From a virus: a stretch of 46,326 nucleotides of DNA. The position numbers and the translations under genes are program-made. Below are positions 1-8,977 of the stretch, piece after piece. Where the stretch lies: positions 1 to 46,326 of IMG/VR virus record IMGVR_UViG_3300042876_000988, one strand, 5' to 3'. Position 1 is the stretch's first letter. The number at the start of each line of letters is the position of its first letter. The notes beneath the pieces are model-generated. The model had not been told where the DNA came from. It saw only the letters and a list, made by a program, of their open reading frames with translations, and searched no databases.

Positions 1-46
1 CTTCCCAAGCTGAACGTCGTCGGTTCGATCCCGATCGCCCGCTCCA
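1..46 (+). tRNA. tRNA-Gly(CCC), 3' half only
   Basis: From the left the bases fit the last part of an anticodon loop with CCC at positions 34-36, the 3' anticodon stem (GCTGA), a five-base variable loop, a T arm (GTCGG, TTCGATC, CCGAT), the acceptor strand CGCCCGC, a T discriminator and an encoded CCA. That acceptor is typical of bacterial tRNA-Gly. The 5' half must lie just outside the window, so the tRNA should stay intact at the left junction, with its 3' end supplied by the phage. Confidence 0.85.
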
Positions 47-47
47 A
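1..47 (+). repeat. attL: attL core repeat (left prophage end)
   Basis: These 47 bases recur exactly at 46280-46326 and bound the window. The repeat starts in the anticodon loop of a tRNA-Gly and runs past its CCA end. Integration into a tRNA 3' half is the usual choice of tyrosine integrases, and such a gene ends 15 bases before the right copy. Because the window starts at the repeat, its true left limit cannot be seen. Confidence 0.93.
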
Positions 48-51
48 GAAC

Positions 52-83
52 AAGGCCCCGTGGTTTCAATACTTCGGGGCCTT
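52..83. terminator. hairpin just inside attL
   Basis: Nine-base arms (AAGGCCCCG and CGGGGCCTT) enclose a 14-base loop five bases after the att core. It could end transcription of the tRNA or of the leftward late operon, whose last stop codon (66-68) lies in the loop. No U-run follows on the plus strand, so termination is an inference. Confidence 0.5.
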
Positions 84-365
84 CGTGTTGGTGGATCTGA
101 TCGTCAGTTCTTGGGGTTTCGGGCTTAGATTTACCTGCGTAAGTGTTGAAAAAGGTATATCAATTTTGGGTGTTGTCCCCATAGCGTCCCCCTCGGAGCG
201 GTTCCCAGGATAGAGCCTCTGAATGCCCGAGACCTCGTCGGCAGCGAGGAATGCGGCGCCTTGAAGGCGGGGATCTTGAAGGCGTGAAATGGCCTGGATG
301 CTGGAACGGTCGGAACGCTCGATCGCGCGGTACAGGCTGAGGAGGCTGAGGGTCAGGAGGGCCAT
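66..365 (-). CDS. small membrane-anchored protein, last gene of late operon
   Basis: 99 residues. The frame is open further upstream to about 596, but the start at 365 has a clear GGAG five bases upstream, and the residues before it look non-coding. A short hydrophobic N-terminus (MALLTLSLLSLY) suggests a membrane segment; the rest is polar with no motif I recognise. It is the last gene before the left attachment site, where temperate phages often carry host-modifying genes. It is set apart from the tail genes by about 340 bases, so it may have its own promoter. Function unknown. Confidence 0.5.
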   Translation of the reverse strand: MALLTLSLLSLYRAIERSDRSSIQAISRLQDPRLQGAAFLAADEVSGIQRLYPGNRSEGDAMGTTPKIDIPFSTLTQVNLSPKPQELTIRSTNTKAPKY

Positions 366-703
366 GCGAACTCCAAACGCGAAACGGTCAACCGGGCGTC
401 GGGATGTTAGAAACCGCCAGCTAGGACGGCGCGCGGTATTTCCCGAAGGTGTTGTATTTCCGCGCCACCCCGACATGGGATGACCGGCCCTTCGGGGGTC
501 GGTGACCGCTAGCTGGTGGGTTTCTACGCCCGTTTTGAATGATATGGCGGGGTGAGGTTTGATGTTCCAATAAAACATGGAGCGGAGATTATTCAAAGGG
601 TGCGAATGGAAGACTTCCCCGCCCGAACGGCATGAATCGATTCACCAGCCGCGCCCTGGTGTTCCCCGCCCCGGGCCCCCACGAGGGCCTGGGAGGGGCA
701 GCG
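366..703. other. intergenic region after the tail fibre genes
   Basis: No convincing gene. On the leftward strand a GC-rich imperfect inverted repeat follows the fibre stop (about 665-700), and a stem with a TTCG tetraloop lies at 482-503. Either could weaken or end the late transcript, but neither has a U-run. Reading frames here lack a ribosome binding site and have biased composition. Confidence 0.4.
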
Positions 704-3544
704 TCAGAACGTGATGTTGATCTTCCGGATTCTGAGAGAAACCGTAATGCCGGCCCCTGCGGTGGCATTCGTCGCACTGGCGGCAATCCGGATGCCATAG
801 GTTCCGACCTGCTGGTCGATGAGCGGGTTGATATCCACGGTCCCGGTTCGGTTTACCCAGGTGACCGGGATCCCGTCCGATCCGGAGTAGCTCCAAGGAC
901 CGCCAATGAGGGTTTCGGTACCGGTGGCCACGTTGTAGAGATAGACCGAAACAGTCGCAGAACCCGCGGCGTCGTTCGAGAAATAGCCGGTGTCCAAGGT
1001 TAAATAGACCGGCGTTGAATCCGCCGGGATAAGGGCTGTGAATGTCCCTGTCAGGTTCGCAGAATCCGTCCCTGTGGTGCTGGAAACGTCATAGCCCCAT
1101 TCGATAATCGTGCTTCCATTTGACCACCATAAAAATCCGTCACGCGCCACGGTGTTCTGAGCCCACCCGCTCAGGCCACCGAAGAACTCCGGGTTGATGA
1201 CCCTATTGAATTTCATAAAAAGTCTATCAGTCATGGTCGAGGCTTTACGCCCATTAATATTGGCTGAACCTCCCAACTCCATCTGGCAGTTGGCGTCCGT
1301 GGCGCCACCAATGAAAGTGGTGGTGAACGTGGTCCCGGCGAGCCGGTAGCCGGTCGGAGCCACACTGGAAGTCCCCGCCGAATAGTTGAACGATCGGAGG
1401 TCGTTCGTGAGGACCAACAGGGCCGCCAGGGCGTTCGTGCCGATGGCCCCCGCGCTGATCTGGCCCGCCGTGAATTTCCCGACGATAGCGTCCGCCATCG
1501 TGGCGGCCATGATCCAGCGATACACACTCCCGGTCAGGTCGGATTTGTAGATCGTGGATGGCCACACCTTTCCAGCCGGCCCCACCACGCCAGAGGAATC
1601 GGTCCAGGGGGCCCCCAGGTACACGAGTTTCCCCGCCGGGTAGGCCGTGCCGGGGGAACTGGTTTTTTTGACGGAAACATTGTCGATCGACCCAACCCAG
1701 TTGGCGTCCGGCGTGAATGTGAGCCCACTGCCCACTCCGGTGCAGGACACCCCGCAGATGTAGCAGTCCAGAACCCCTTCCGACATGGCCACGGGGCCGG
1801 TCGAGCCGCCACCGAACTCGATGTTCAGAGTTCCCGGGCTGGTTGTAGTGATGGTGGCGCTGATCTGGAACCCCTCACCATTTGCTGGGGCCGCGGTCAA
1901 GTAGGCATTCCCGAGGGTGGCCGCGTTTGCCCCGGCGGCGTGTGCGAAAACGCCTCCGGAAACCGTCCATCCAGTCCCAGTCCAGTTACCGGCTCCAGAG
2001 AAGTCCCGGTTTGCGGCGGTGGTAATGAATTCCGCCCCGCAAGTCCCGGGGAGCGCGGAGGCGAGCGCAGGGGCGCCAGCAAGCGCGGCATTCGCAGCTG
2101 TGGCAAGGACGTTGTCCACCGCGCCCTCAAGGGCGTTCCATGCGGTGACGACGCCGGCCATGTTGGAGCGCAGGATGGCGCCGCCGCCTGCCCCCAGGTA
2201 CAGGGTGTTCATCGTCTTCCACACGTGGGTGGAGCTGTTCCACCCATCGGCGCTGGTCAGGGCGTTCAACCAGGTCTCCAGCGCGTCCACGGCGGATCCG
2301 GCAGCGGCCCAAGAGACTCCGGCGGCGATCGCACGGGCTTTAAGCCCGGTCGTGGCTGTGTAGAAGCCGTTGTAGTAGCGGTCCCGGTCGGCCTGCACCA
2401 GCACCTTGGCGGGGCCGGTCAGGTAGTCGCTGCCGGTCAAGGTGACGTTGAGGGCGGCGATGAGGGCCGTGCGGGCCGCGGTGATGTTGGCGAACCTGCT
2501 GCGTCCGGCCGCTCCCCCGCCCGCGCCCAGATTCAGGGTGTTGGTGGTCTTCCACACGTGGGTGGAGCTGTTCCACCCATCGGCGCTGGTGAGGCTGTTC
2601 AACCAGGTTTCCAGGGCGGCGATGGCGTTGTCGTAGGCGGTTTTTTCGGTGACGATGCCGGCCTTAGTGGCCTGGGCGTCCAGGCCGTTCACCCCGCCCT
2701 GCTCCGCCAGAATGTCGGTGCGCATCTGGGCCACGGTGATTTTCTCGGCGGCGGTCAGGGCGTCGTCCGACCACAGGTCGCCGGTGCCCGCGGAAATCGC
2801 GGTTTGGGTGGCTGCCTTCAGCGCGTCCCGCGCGCTCCAGGCAGCCCGGAACAAGGCCAGCAGGGTGGCGCCCGCGCCGGCGGCCAGGGCGGTGTCGCTG
2901 GCGGTGACGGTGTAGGCAGGGTTCCAGGTGGCGACAGAAGCCACCACGGCGGCCAGGGCGGTGTCATAGGGCCCGTGGTTCACCAGCCACAGGGTCGCCA
3001 GGGCGTCCAGGCTCGCCTGCTCAGCCAGCAGGGGGTCGTAGTAGTCGCCTTTGAAGGCCAGCTTTTCAGCGCCGGCGGCCACCAGGTCGTCGGCCAGAAT
3101 GCCTTCCAAGGTCAACGGGGCCTGGGCGTCCTCGGGCGTGGCGATGGTGGCCGGATCGTACAGGGTGGTCTGCCCGGCTTCCACCCGCCGCAGGCGGAAG
3201 ACATGCATGGCGCGGGGCAGGGGCGCATCCAGCAGCAGGGTGAACGCCGGGGCCTGCACCAGGGTTTCGTCCCATGCGGGCTCGGCGGGCGCGCTGCCTT
3301 GATAGGCGTGGTGCAGCAGGGTCCAGACCGCGGAAGCACCCCCGGGCAGGGCGGTCGCGGTGACGCGGATGCCCATGCGCCCGGTTTGCTGGATCCGCTC
3401 CAGCACCAGGGTCAGCAGGGAGCCGCCCAAGGGATCCGGGAAGTTGGGCAAAGGCCAGGCGCCGCGGGGATTCGGCCGCGGCCTTTTGTCCACCGTGCAC
3501 TCCAGGCGGATGCCGTCCTTGGTGATGACCAGCTTGGTGGACAT
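704..3544 (-). CDS. tail tip/fibre protein with lectin-like domain
   Basis: 946 residues, the largest of the distal tail genes. The N-terminal ~170 residues resemble a tail-attachment module. A middle region (~180-490) is Ala-rich and carries two copies of a segment containing LTSADGWNSSTHVWK at about residues 315 and 428. Residues ~505-625 form a beta-rich block (GNWTGTGWTVSGG ... GSIDNVSV) like the jelly-roll carbohydrate-binding domains of fibres. The C-terminal third has the ADAIVGKFTAGQISAGAIG-type linker seen in lambda J-like tail tips. The likely role is receptor binding. It follows 3548-4033 by three bases, so the genes are co-translated. Confidence 0.75.
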   Translation of the reverse strand: MSTKLVITKDGIRLECTVDKRPRPNPRGAWPLPNFPDPLGGSLLTLVLERIQQTGRMGIRVTATALPGGASAVWTLLHHAYQGSAPAEPAWDETLVQAPAFTLLLDAPLPRAMHVFRLRRVEAGQTTLYDPATIATPEDAQAPLTLEGILADDLVAAGAEKLAFKGDYYDPLLAEQASLDALATLWLVNHGPYDTALAAVVASVATWNPAYTVTASDTALAAGAGATLLALFRAAWSARDALKAATQTAISAGTGDLWSDDALTAAEKITVAQMRTDILAEQGGVNGLDAQATKAGIVTEKTAYDNAIAALETWLNSLTSADGWNSSTHVWKTTNTLNLGAGGGAAGRSRFANITAARTALIAALNVTLTGSDYLTGPAKVLVQADRDRYYNGFYTATTGLKARAIAAGVSWAAAGSAVDALETWLNALTSADGWNSSTHVWKTMNTLYLGAGGGAILRSNMAGVVTAWNALEGAVDNVLATAANAALAGAPALASALPGTCGAEFITTAANRDFSGAGNWTGTGWTVSGGVFAHAAGANAATLGNAYLTAAPANGEGFQISATITTTSPGTLNIEFGGGSTGPVAMSEGVLDCYICGVSCTGVGSGLTFTPDANWVGSIDNVSVKKTSSPGTAYPAGKLVYLGAPWTDSSGVVGPAGKVWPSTIYKSDLTGSVYRWIMAATMADAIVGKFTAGQISAGAIGTNALAALLVLTNDLRSFNYSAGTSSVAPTGYRLAGTTFTTTFIGGATDANCQMELGGSANINGRKASTMTDRLFMKFNRVINPEFFGGLSGWAQNTVARDGFLWWSNGSTIIEWGYDVSSTTGTDSANLTGTFTALIPADSTPVYLTLDTGYFSNDAAGSATVSVYLYNVATGTETLIGGPWSYSGSDGIPVTWVNRTGTVDINPLIDQQVGTYGIRIAASATNATAGAGITVSLRIRKINITF
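2214..2590. repeat. intragenic direct repeat in tail tip gene
   Basis: A 44-base identical stretch at 2214-2257 and 2547-2590 lies at a period of 333 bases (111 codons), with weaker similarity on either side. It encodes the repeated LTSADGWNSSTHVWK segment. Confidence 0.85.
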
Positions 3545-3547
3545 GGT

Positions 3548-4033
3548 TTATACCCAGTCCTGCAGGGCTTCAGTGGGCAGCAGGTCTTTCCCCCAGAAGG
3601 TCAAGGACACATTCCGGCCAAGGCTGGGCCCCGCCAGGCCCAAGGGGCCCTTGGTGACGCGCTCAACCCTGAAGCATCCCGTGCCCAAGGGCCCGGGGCT
3701 GACCCGCAGGAGACCGCGCACCTGGCCGCTGGTGAGGGCCCACAGGTCCATCAGGCTGGGGCGATTGCCCTCCGCTGTGCCGATGGTGACCCCAAGGCCG
3801 GGCAGGTCGTCGTAGACATCCCATTTCAGGGTCAACTTGGCGGTGTAGCCCGCCGTGAAGCCCGCCTCCGAGTAGTCCTCCAACTCGCGCTCCACGCCCT
3901 TGTGGATGAATTCCAAGGCGAGGCCATCACCCTTCTTCGGCGGGGGCAAGTGCAAGGTCTTCAGGACCACCCCCGCGGTGTTGAGGACGGCAAGGCGGGG
4001 AGGGCCAGCCAGGACCAGGAATGAGATCGGCAT
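3548..4033 (-). CDS. tail-associated protein of unknown function
   Basis: 161 residues, beta-rich, with no cysteine cluster or membrane segment. It sits between two fibre genes with gaps of three bases on each side, so it belongs to the same translated block. Residues LTLKWDVYDDLPGLGVTIGTAEGN and the following LMDLWAL are suggestive of a small structural tail protein. I do not recognise a family. A distal-tail accessory or fibre-assembly role is inferred from position only. Confidence 0.65.
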   Translation of the reverse strand: MPISFLVLAGPPRLAVLNTAGVVLKTLHLPPPKKGDGLALEFIHKGVERELEDYSEAGFTAGYTAKLTLKWDVYDDLPGLGVTIGTAEGNRPSLMDLWALTSGQVRGLLRVSPGPLGTGCFRVERVTKGPLGLAGPSLGRNVSLTFWGKDLLPTEALQDWV

Positions 4034-4036
4034 GGG

Positions 4037-4414
4037 TTAGGCTCCGCCTAGCCCGCCAGGGGACGGGTAGAACCGCGCAGCCAGGATGGCGTCGATCTTG
4101 CCGGCCACCAGCTCTCCAAGGGCGACATGGGTGCCGTCTTGGAGGGTTACCACCTCACCCCAGAGCGCCATCACTTCGGACGGATCCAAAGTGAAATTCC
4201 CCTTGAGCTTCCTGTTGTAGATGTCAATCCGGTTACCCGCCGCGTCGACCTCGTAGGCGATTTCCTCGGAGTCGATTTCGATTGGGTACTCTGCAGAATA
4301 GAAACCCGTCGCAGGATCCTTGCTAACCACCCGCCGCAGGAAAGTGGTCCGTGCGGTTAGTTCGGTCTGCAAATTATGGGTTACGGTTTCGTTGGGTTTC
4401 GGGATAACAGCCAT
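4037..4414 (-). CDS. small distal-tail protein
   Basis: 125 residues, acidic, no membrane segment. It starts 16 bases after the fibre stop at 4431 with a GGAG-type RBS, and three bases separate it from the next gene. The central part (IEIDSEEIAYEVDAAGNRIDIYNRK) predicts beta strands. It could be a fibre chaperone or attachment protein, but nothing in the sequence identifies it. Confidence 0.65.
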   Translation of the reverse strand: MAVIPKPNETVTHNLQTELTARTTFLRRVVSKDPATGFYSAEYPIEIDSEEIAYEVDAAGNRIDIYNRKLKGNFTLDPSEVMALWGEVVTLQDGTHVALGELVAGKIDAILAARFYPSPGGLGGA

Positions 4415-4430
4415 TGGGGCTCCTTTAATT

Positions 4431-6317
4431 TCAGGCCACTTGGGCGGTTCTTACACAGTCCCATTTGGTATAAAAAGCGTTGTATATCAGCCAAACACGT
4501 AGGAATTTACCGGCTACCGTTGTAGTCGGAAGCGCGGTACCGCCGTTGCGGTAGTACGTTCCCCAGGTCAACGCCCTCGCAGTGCCGTTATCCAACAATT
4601 CAAGCACCAGGGTTTGCCCATGGCCCGGAGTCCCGGATGGGTTATTTATCGTGAGTGCCCCCGCCAGACTGGTCGCCGCAACCAGGTCGTAGGCGTCAAC
4701 GTTAGGAGTAATACTGGAAGGGCTTGTGCTGTTCGTTGACCGCGGATTTGAAAGCAGGAAGGGAACACCTGAAAATTTCGGGAACCCGCCATCATTGTAG
4801 ATTTTGTCTGTGACGGTAGTGGGGACACCGCTCGGTATTTCCAGCCCAGCACCTGCCGCCGTTGAAGCCAGTTTGACCGGACCGGTGAAGATCGCGCCCG
4901 CGAGGGCGGCCTCGGACATATCCTCCCAGGCAGTTCCGTTCGATCTCTGAAGTTTCCCAAGATCTGTGTCGAAGTAGAGGTAGCCAGCATTACCGGCTGC
5001 TGCCGCAGGCTTGGCGGCGGTGGTCCCGCGGCCATGGATGGTGGACCAAGACAGCGCGTCGGCTCCGCCGGATTCATGCGCGCTGGCGTGGGCGGAGCCG
5101 GAGCCCCCAGCCTCGGCGACATCCTCCCAGGCGGTTCCGCTGGAACGCTGCAGCTTGCCCAAGGTGGTATCGAAGTAGAGGTAGCCGGTGTTCCCGGCGG
5201 CAGCCGCAGGCTTGGCGGCGGTGGTTCCGCGGCCATGGATGGTGGCCCAGGGCAGCGCGTCGGCTCCACCGGGTTCATGCGCGCTGGCGTGGGCAGAGGG
5301 CGCGAAGGTGGAAGGAACGCCGGACAATTCCCCCCAGGCCACGGTGCCCCAGACTTTATTCCCTTTCCAGACCTGAGTGGAAGTCCCAGCGGTGATGGCG
5401 GCCTCGTAGACGTCGGTGTGGGAATGGGTCGTGGGGGATTTGGCGTCCAGGGCCGCCTGAAGGTCCGTCTGGTCGGACAGCAGGCCTGAGATTGTGCCCC
5501 AGACGGCGGAGCTGGCGCCTCCAGCCTCGGCGACATCCTCCCAGGCGGTTCCGCTGGAACGCTGCAGCTTGCCCAAGGTGGTATCGAAGTAGAGGTAGCC
5601 GGTGTTCCCGGCGGCAGCCGCAGGCTTGGCGGCGGTGGTTCCGCGGCCATGGATGGTGGCCCAGGGCAGCGCGTCGGCTCCACCGGGTTCATGCGCGCTG
5701 GCGTGGGCAGAGGGCGCGAAGGTGGAAGGAACGCCGGACAATTCCCCCCAGGCCACGGTGCCCCAGACTTTATTCCCTTTCCAGACCTGAGTGGAAGTCC
5801 CAGCGGTGATGGCGGCCTCGTAGACGTCGGTGTGGGAATGGGTCGTGGGGGATTTGGCGTCCAGGGCCGCCTGAAGGTCCGTCTGGTCGGACAGCATGCC
5901 TACGATGGCGCCCCATGCGCTGCCGCCTCCACTCGCCAGATCGAAGCTGGGACGGTAATCGATGATGGATGTGATGCCCGTGGCCGAGGTGGCCACCAGG
6001 GCCATGGGAATCTTCCCAGCGGTGAAGCCGGTGGTGTTCTTGCTGACCAGGCCCGCGCTGGTGCGCTCGATGTAGTTGTTGGCGCTGGGGGTGAGGGCCA
6101 GGGTTCCGCCGGCCACCTGCGCGGCAGCTCCGGCAATCCAGGTAACGCCGCCCAGATAGGCGTAGACCAGGCCCCCGGTCCCAAACACGTTCTGCGCGAA
6201 GGCCTTGAGGGCTGCCGCGTCGATGGCAAGTCGGGTATTGTCCTCCCCCACCTTCCCGGGAGCTTCGCCAATCTGGAAGTCGTAGGGAATGCCGAGATAA
6301 GGGGTGTTCTGGCTCAT
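4431..6317 (-). CDS. tail fibre with recent internal duplication
   Basis: 628 residues. The N-terminus (IGEAPGKVGEDNTR, NNYIERTSAGLVSKN) matches the virion-attachment region of phage tail-fibre proteins. A 138-residue unit (SDQTDLQAALDAKSPTTHSH, then STFAPSAHASAHEPGGADAL, then GYLYFDTTLGKLQRSSGTAWEDV) is present twice without any change. A third, shortened and diverged copy follows. The HSH and SAHASAHE(P/S)GGADAL motifs are typical of trimeric fibre shafts. The C-terminal ~150 residues are unique and probably form the receptor-binding tip. The start has an AGGAGA RBS and overlaps the hub stop by four bases (ATGA). Confidence 0.85.
   Translation of the reverse strand: MSQNTPYLGIPYDFQIGEAPGKVGEDNTRLAIDAAALKAFAQNVFGTGGLVYAYLGGVTWIAGAAAQVAGGTLALTPSANNYIERTSAGLVSKNTTGFTAGKIPMALVATSATGITSIIDYRPSFDLASGGGSAWGAIVGMLSDQTDLQAALDAKSPTTHSHTDVYEAAITAGTSTQVWKGNKVWGTVAWGELSGVPSTFAPSAHASAHEPGGADALPWATIHGRGTTAAKPAAAAGNTGYLYFDTTLGKLQRSSGTAWEDVAEAGGASSAVWGTISGLLSDQTDLQAALDAKSPTTHSHTDVYEAAITAGTSTQVWKGNKVWGTVAWGELSGVPSTFAPSAHASAHEPGGADALPWATIHGRGTTAAKPAAAAGNTGYLYFDTTLGKLQRSSGTAWEDVAEAGGSGSAHASAHESGGADALSWSTIHGRGTTAAKPAAAAGNAGYLYFDTDLGKLQRSNGTAWEDMSEAALAGAIFTGPVKLASTAAGAGLEIPSGVPTTVTDKIYNDGGFPKFSGVPFLLSNPRSTNSTSPSSITPNVDAYDLVAATSLAGALTINNPSGTPGHGQTLVLELLDNGTARALTWGTYYRNGGTALPTTTVAGKFLRVWLIYNAFYTKWDCVRTAQVA
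5107..5896. repeat. 414-bp tandem duplication within the fibre gene
   Basis: Bases 5107-5482 are repeated without visible change at 5521-5896, a period of 414 bases (138 codons). A third partial copy lies at about 4912-5106. Identity at third codon positions shows that the duplication is recent or kept uniform by recombination. Confidence 0.93.
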
Positions 6318-8977
6318 GCGCTCTCCTGCCCGTAGCCCAGGCCGTATCCGGTTTCACCCACATCCACCAGGGTGGCTGTGGCTTCGCGGGTCTTGAGGTT
6401 TTCATCGAGGGCCATCACCAGTTGGGTGGTGGCGGCGTTGTTCACGCGGACCCGGGCGATGGGAGGCAGGGCCTCCCAGGGCGGGACCACGCTGGTATCC
6501 GGGGCCAGCCAGGTTTCCACGCTCGCCTGGCGCGGCTTTCCGAACCAAATCGCCAGGGACTTGGCCATGGCGCTGCAGCCGCTGGTGGTCCATACCAGGG
6601 GATGCGAGGTGATCTCCAGCAGCTTGCCGCCCTCCTGCCCCCTTGCGTCGGCGTACTGAGAATCGTCGCTGGTGGAGACACGGATCAGGGTGTAGAAGTG
6701 CTCCCATGTGCGGGTGACTTTCCGGGTCACGCGGGAGATCGTGAGGTCATAGACTTGGTCCAGGAAGGTGCGGGAGACCACCTGCAGCGTCCCTGTGGGA
6801 TCGGGAACGGCCACGGCGTTCATCAGCTGACAGATGTGCTCCACCAACTGCAGGGCGGCCATGCCGCTGGGCTTGAACCGCTCCAGCGTGAATGGCAGCT
6901 CGCGGTCCACTTGGAAGAGCCGACCGCCGATCTGGCCAATCACCCGGCCCATCTTGGTGGGGTCCCGGAAGCAGCCGATCAGAGACGGCGCGCCGTCGGT
7001 GACCTTCTCTGAGAAAACAACTGATGCGCGGGCGTCCCCGGTGACCGGAAGAGCCGTCAGCCGGAAGAAATGCGTTTCCGTCAGGGCATTCCCCTGGGCG
7101 TCCGAGGTATCGAAGCGGCCGAGCATGACCAGCTCGTCTGGAGTGATCCCGGCCAGGGTAGAGGGATAGAACCCGGTGACGGCATCGGTGAGGGTGACCC
7201 AGTGGAGGGTGACGCTGGTGGCGGTGCAGTCGACGCGGCCATAGCCCTGGGCGCTCACCAGGTAGGCCCCCCAAGGGGTGGTGGTCAGGATCCCTCCGGC
7301 GGCTTCGGCGGGGATGGCACAGGTCCCGGAGGCCCCGAGCCCCAGCACCAAGCCGGCATCCGTGCGCGCCAGCAGGGCCCCTGGCAGGCCCGGGACGATG
7401 CACGCCGACAGGATGGCCCCGCCCGACCAGGACTGGACCATATCCGCGCCCCAGGCGGTTCCGCTCCAAGCGTTGGAGACCACGGTGCTGCCGGTGCATT
7501 TCAACCGCCGCATCTGCGGGTAGTCGTGCACCACGATGAGACCCACCGCCGCGCCGAGGGCCGGGGTCCACTGGCCACTCCCCCGGAAGCCGTTATCCAC
7601 CTGCTGGAGCTTGAAGTCGGCATACCCGCGGTTCCGGCGCCGCGCCAGGACGTTGAGGGCGGCGGTCTCGTCGGGCATCAGGGTGGCGGGCGCGGTGGTG
7701 AGCTGGTCCGTCCAAATTGCCCGCTTGGCGGGTGTTCCGGGAACCGCCGTCCAGCCGATGGCGGGCGTCCCGTCCCAGGTTTGGCCGTCGCCCGCGATTA
7801 CCCGAAGATCGGTCAGGCCGGGTTCCACGTCGGCCACGCCCCGGAGATCCTCGCCCACGGCCGGGCGCAGGGGGAGGAAGGCGAGGACGGGATCAGGCAG
7901 GACTGGGGCGATGAGGCGGGAGATGTCGAGCCGGTACGGCATCACCGCGCGGTAGAGGATGGTCCTGGCGTCCTCGAAGACCAGTTCGGCTTGGGTCTCT
8001 GGGGTGAAATAGATGTGATTCCCCGCGGTGAGCGCGCGGCCGATCGGTTCGCGGGTGATGACCTGATTCAATTCGGCGTCGACGTTCAGCACCGTCCAGG
8101 TGGCGCTGGAGGTGCCGAGAATAAGGCCGATCTTGTCGCCAGCGGCGATGCCATCGGTGGTGTCCAGCGGCAGGATGTAGGTGGGAGTGTTGCTGTCGTA
8201 GGCGACATCCGAGGCCACGGAATAGTAGGTGGTGGAGGTGTTGCCACTGACGCTGCCATGCCGTGTGAAGGGGATGTTGGGGTTCATGGCCATGACGGCG
8301 GCGATCGCCGATGGAGAGGCCCCTATGTCGGCACCCAAACCAGGGAGATAGGCGTAGCTGTCCGCCACGGTGGAAACCCTGTAGGTCTTCCCAGGCAGGA
8401 TCGATGTGGTGACCTTGTCCCCTGATTGCAGCCAGTCGTTCGGGCCGGCCCACGAGAGCTTGTCGAGCCAACCGACCAGGCCAGCCTGCCAGCCGTATTC
8501 CACAGAGCAGTTTTTCGTCTGATCCGTGGTCCGGTTGGAGGCCGCCTTAGGCCCAGGCCGTTGCCATTCAGGGTCGGTCGAGCCATCCGCGACGATGCCC
8601 AGGGTGATGGCCGAGAGCTGGATGCTCCAGTCCTGAGCGACAATCTGCACCTCGCGGGACTTGGTTTCGATCTGCAGGCCCTTGGGGTTGACCACGCCCA
8701 GGAAGCGCCGCGTACCGTCCACGTCCACCAGCAGGTAGGGGGGCAGCAGTCCGCCGGCGATGCTGATCTGATCCTTGAGGAAGGTCCACAGGCCGCCGTC
8801 GTTGTCCTCCACCTTCAGGGTGAGATCGGCGGGTGTGACCTTGGTCAACTGCTCGTCGGCGCTGCGGGAGAGTTTGCCGACGCCGATCGTCCGTCCAGCC
8901 AGGCTGAAGCTGGACCCCGGCTGCCCGGTGCCCAGGTTCTGCCAGAGGGATGCGGAGATGGCGCGGGGGCTGCTCAT
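6314..8977 (-). CDS. tail hub / baseplate-type protein
   Basis: 887 residues directly after the tape measure gene, overlapping it by four bases (ATGA). The early part (ADLTLKVEDNDGGLWTFL, then YLLVDVDGTRRFLGVV) resembles the beta-sandwich attachment domains of tail hubs. A central stretch with KIGLILGT and ITREPIGRAL looks like a small beta-barrel insertion. The usual lambda M, L, K and I genes are missing between tape measure and fibre, so this large protein probably takes over much of the tail-tip role. The exact family is not identified by eye. Confidence 0.7.
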   Translation of the reverse strand: MSSPRAISASLWQNLGTGQPGSSFSLAGRTIGVGKLSRSADEQLTKVTPADLTLKVEDNDGGLWTFLKDQISIAGGLLPPYLLVDVDGTRRFLGVVNPKGLQIETKSREVQIVAQDWSIQLSAITLGIVADGSTDPEWQRPGPKAASNRTTDQTKNCSVEYGWQAGLVGWLDKLSWAGPNDWLQSGDKVTTSILPGKTYRVSTVADSYAYLPGLGADIGASPSAIAAVMAMNPNIPFTRHGSVSGNTSTTYYSVASDVAYDSNTPTYILPLDTTDGIAAGDKIGLILGTSSATWTVLNVDAELNQVITREPIGRALTAGNHIYFTPETQAELVFEDARTILYRAVMPYRLDISRLIAPVLPDPVLAFLPLRPAVGEDLRGVADVEPGLTDLRVIAGDGQTWDGTPAIGWTAVPGTPAKRAIWTDQLTTAPATLMPDETAALNVLARRRNRGYADFKLQQVDNGFRGSGQWTPALGAAVGLIVVHDYPQMRRLKCTGSTVVSNAWSGTAWGADMVQSWSGGAILSACIVPGLPGALLARTDAGLVLGLGASGTCAIPAEAAGGILTTTPWGAYLVSAQGYGRVDCTATSVTLHWVTLTDAVTGFYPSTLAGITPDELVMLGRFDTSDAQGNALTETHFFRLTALPVTGDARASVVFSEKVTDGAPSLIGCFRDPTKMGRVIGQIGGRLFQVDRELPFTLERFKPSGMAALQLVEHICQLMNAVAVPDPTGTLQVVSRTFLDQVYDLTISRVTRKVTRTWEHFYTLIRVSTSDDSQYADARGQEGGKLLEITSHPLVWTTSGCSAMAKSLAIWFGKPRQASVETWLAPDTSVVPPWEALPPIARVRVNNAATTQLVMALDENLKTREATATLVDVGETGYGLGYGQESA

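Noticed and set aside
1940-4024. 694-codon open frame on the plus strand
   Set aside because: It lies opposite the tail tip gene, is Gly/Gln/Ala-rich with no protein-like pattern, and has no RBS; a GC-driven shadow.
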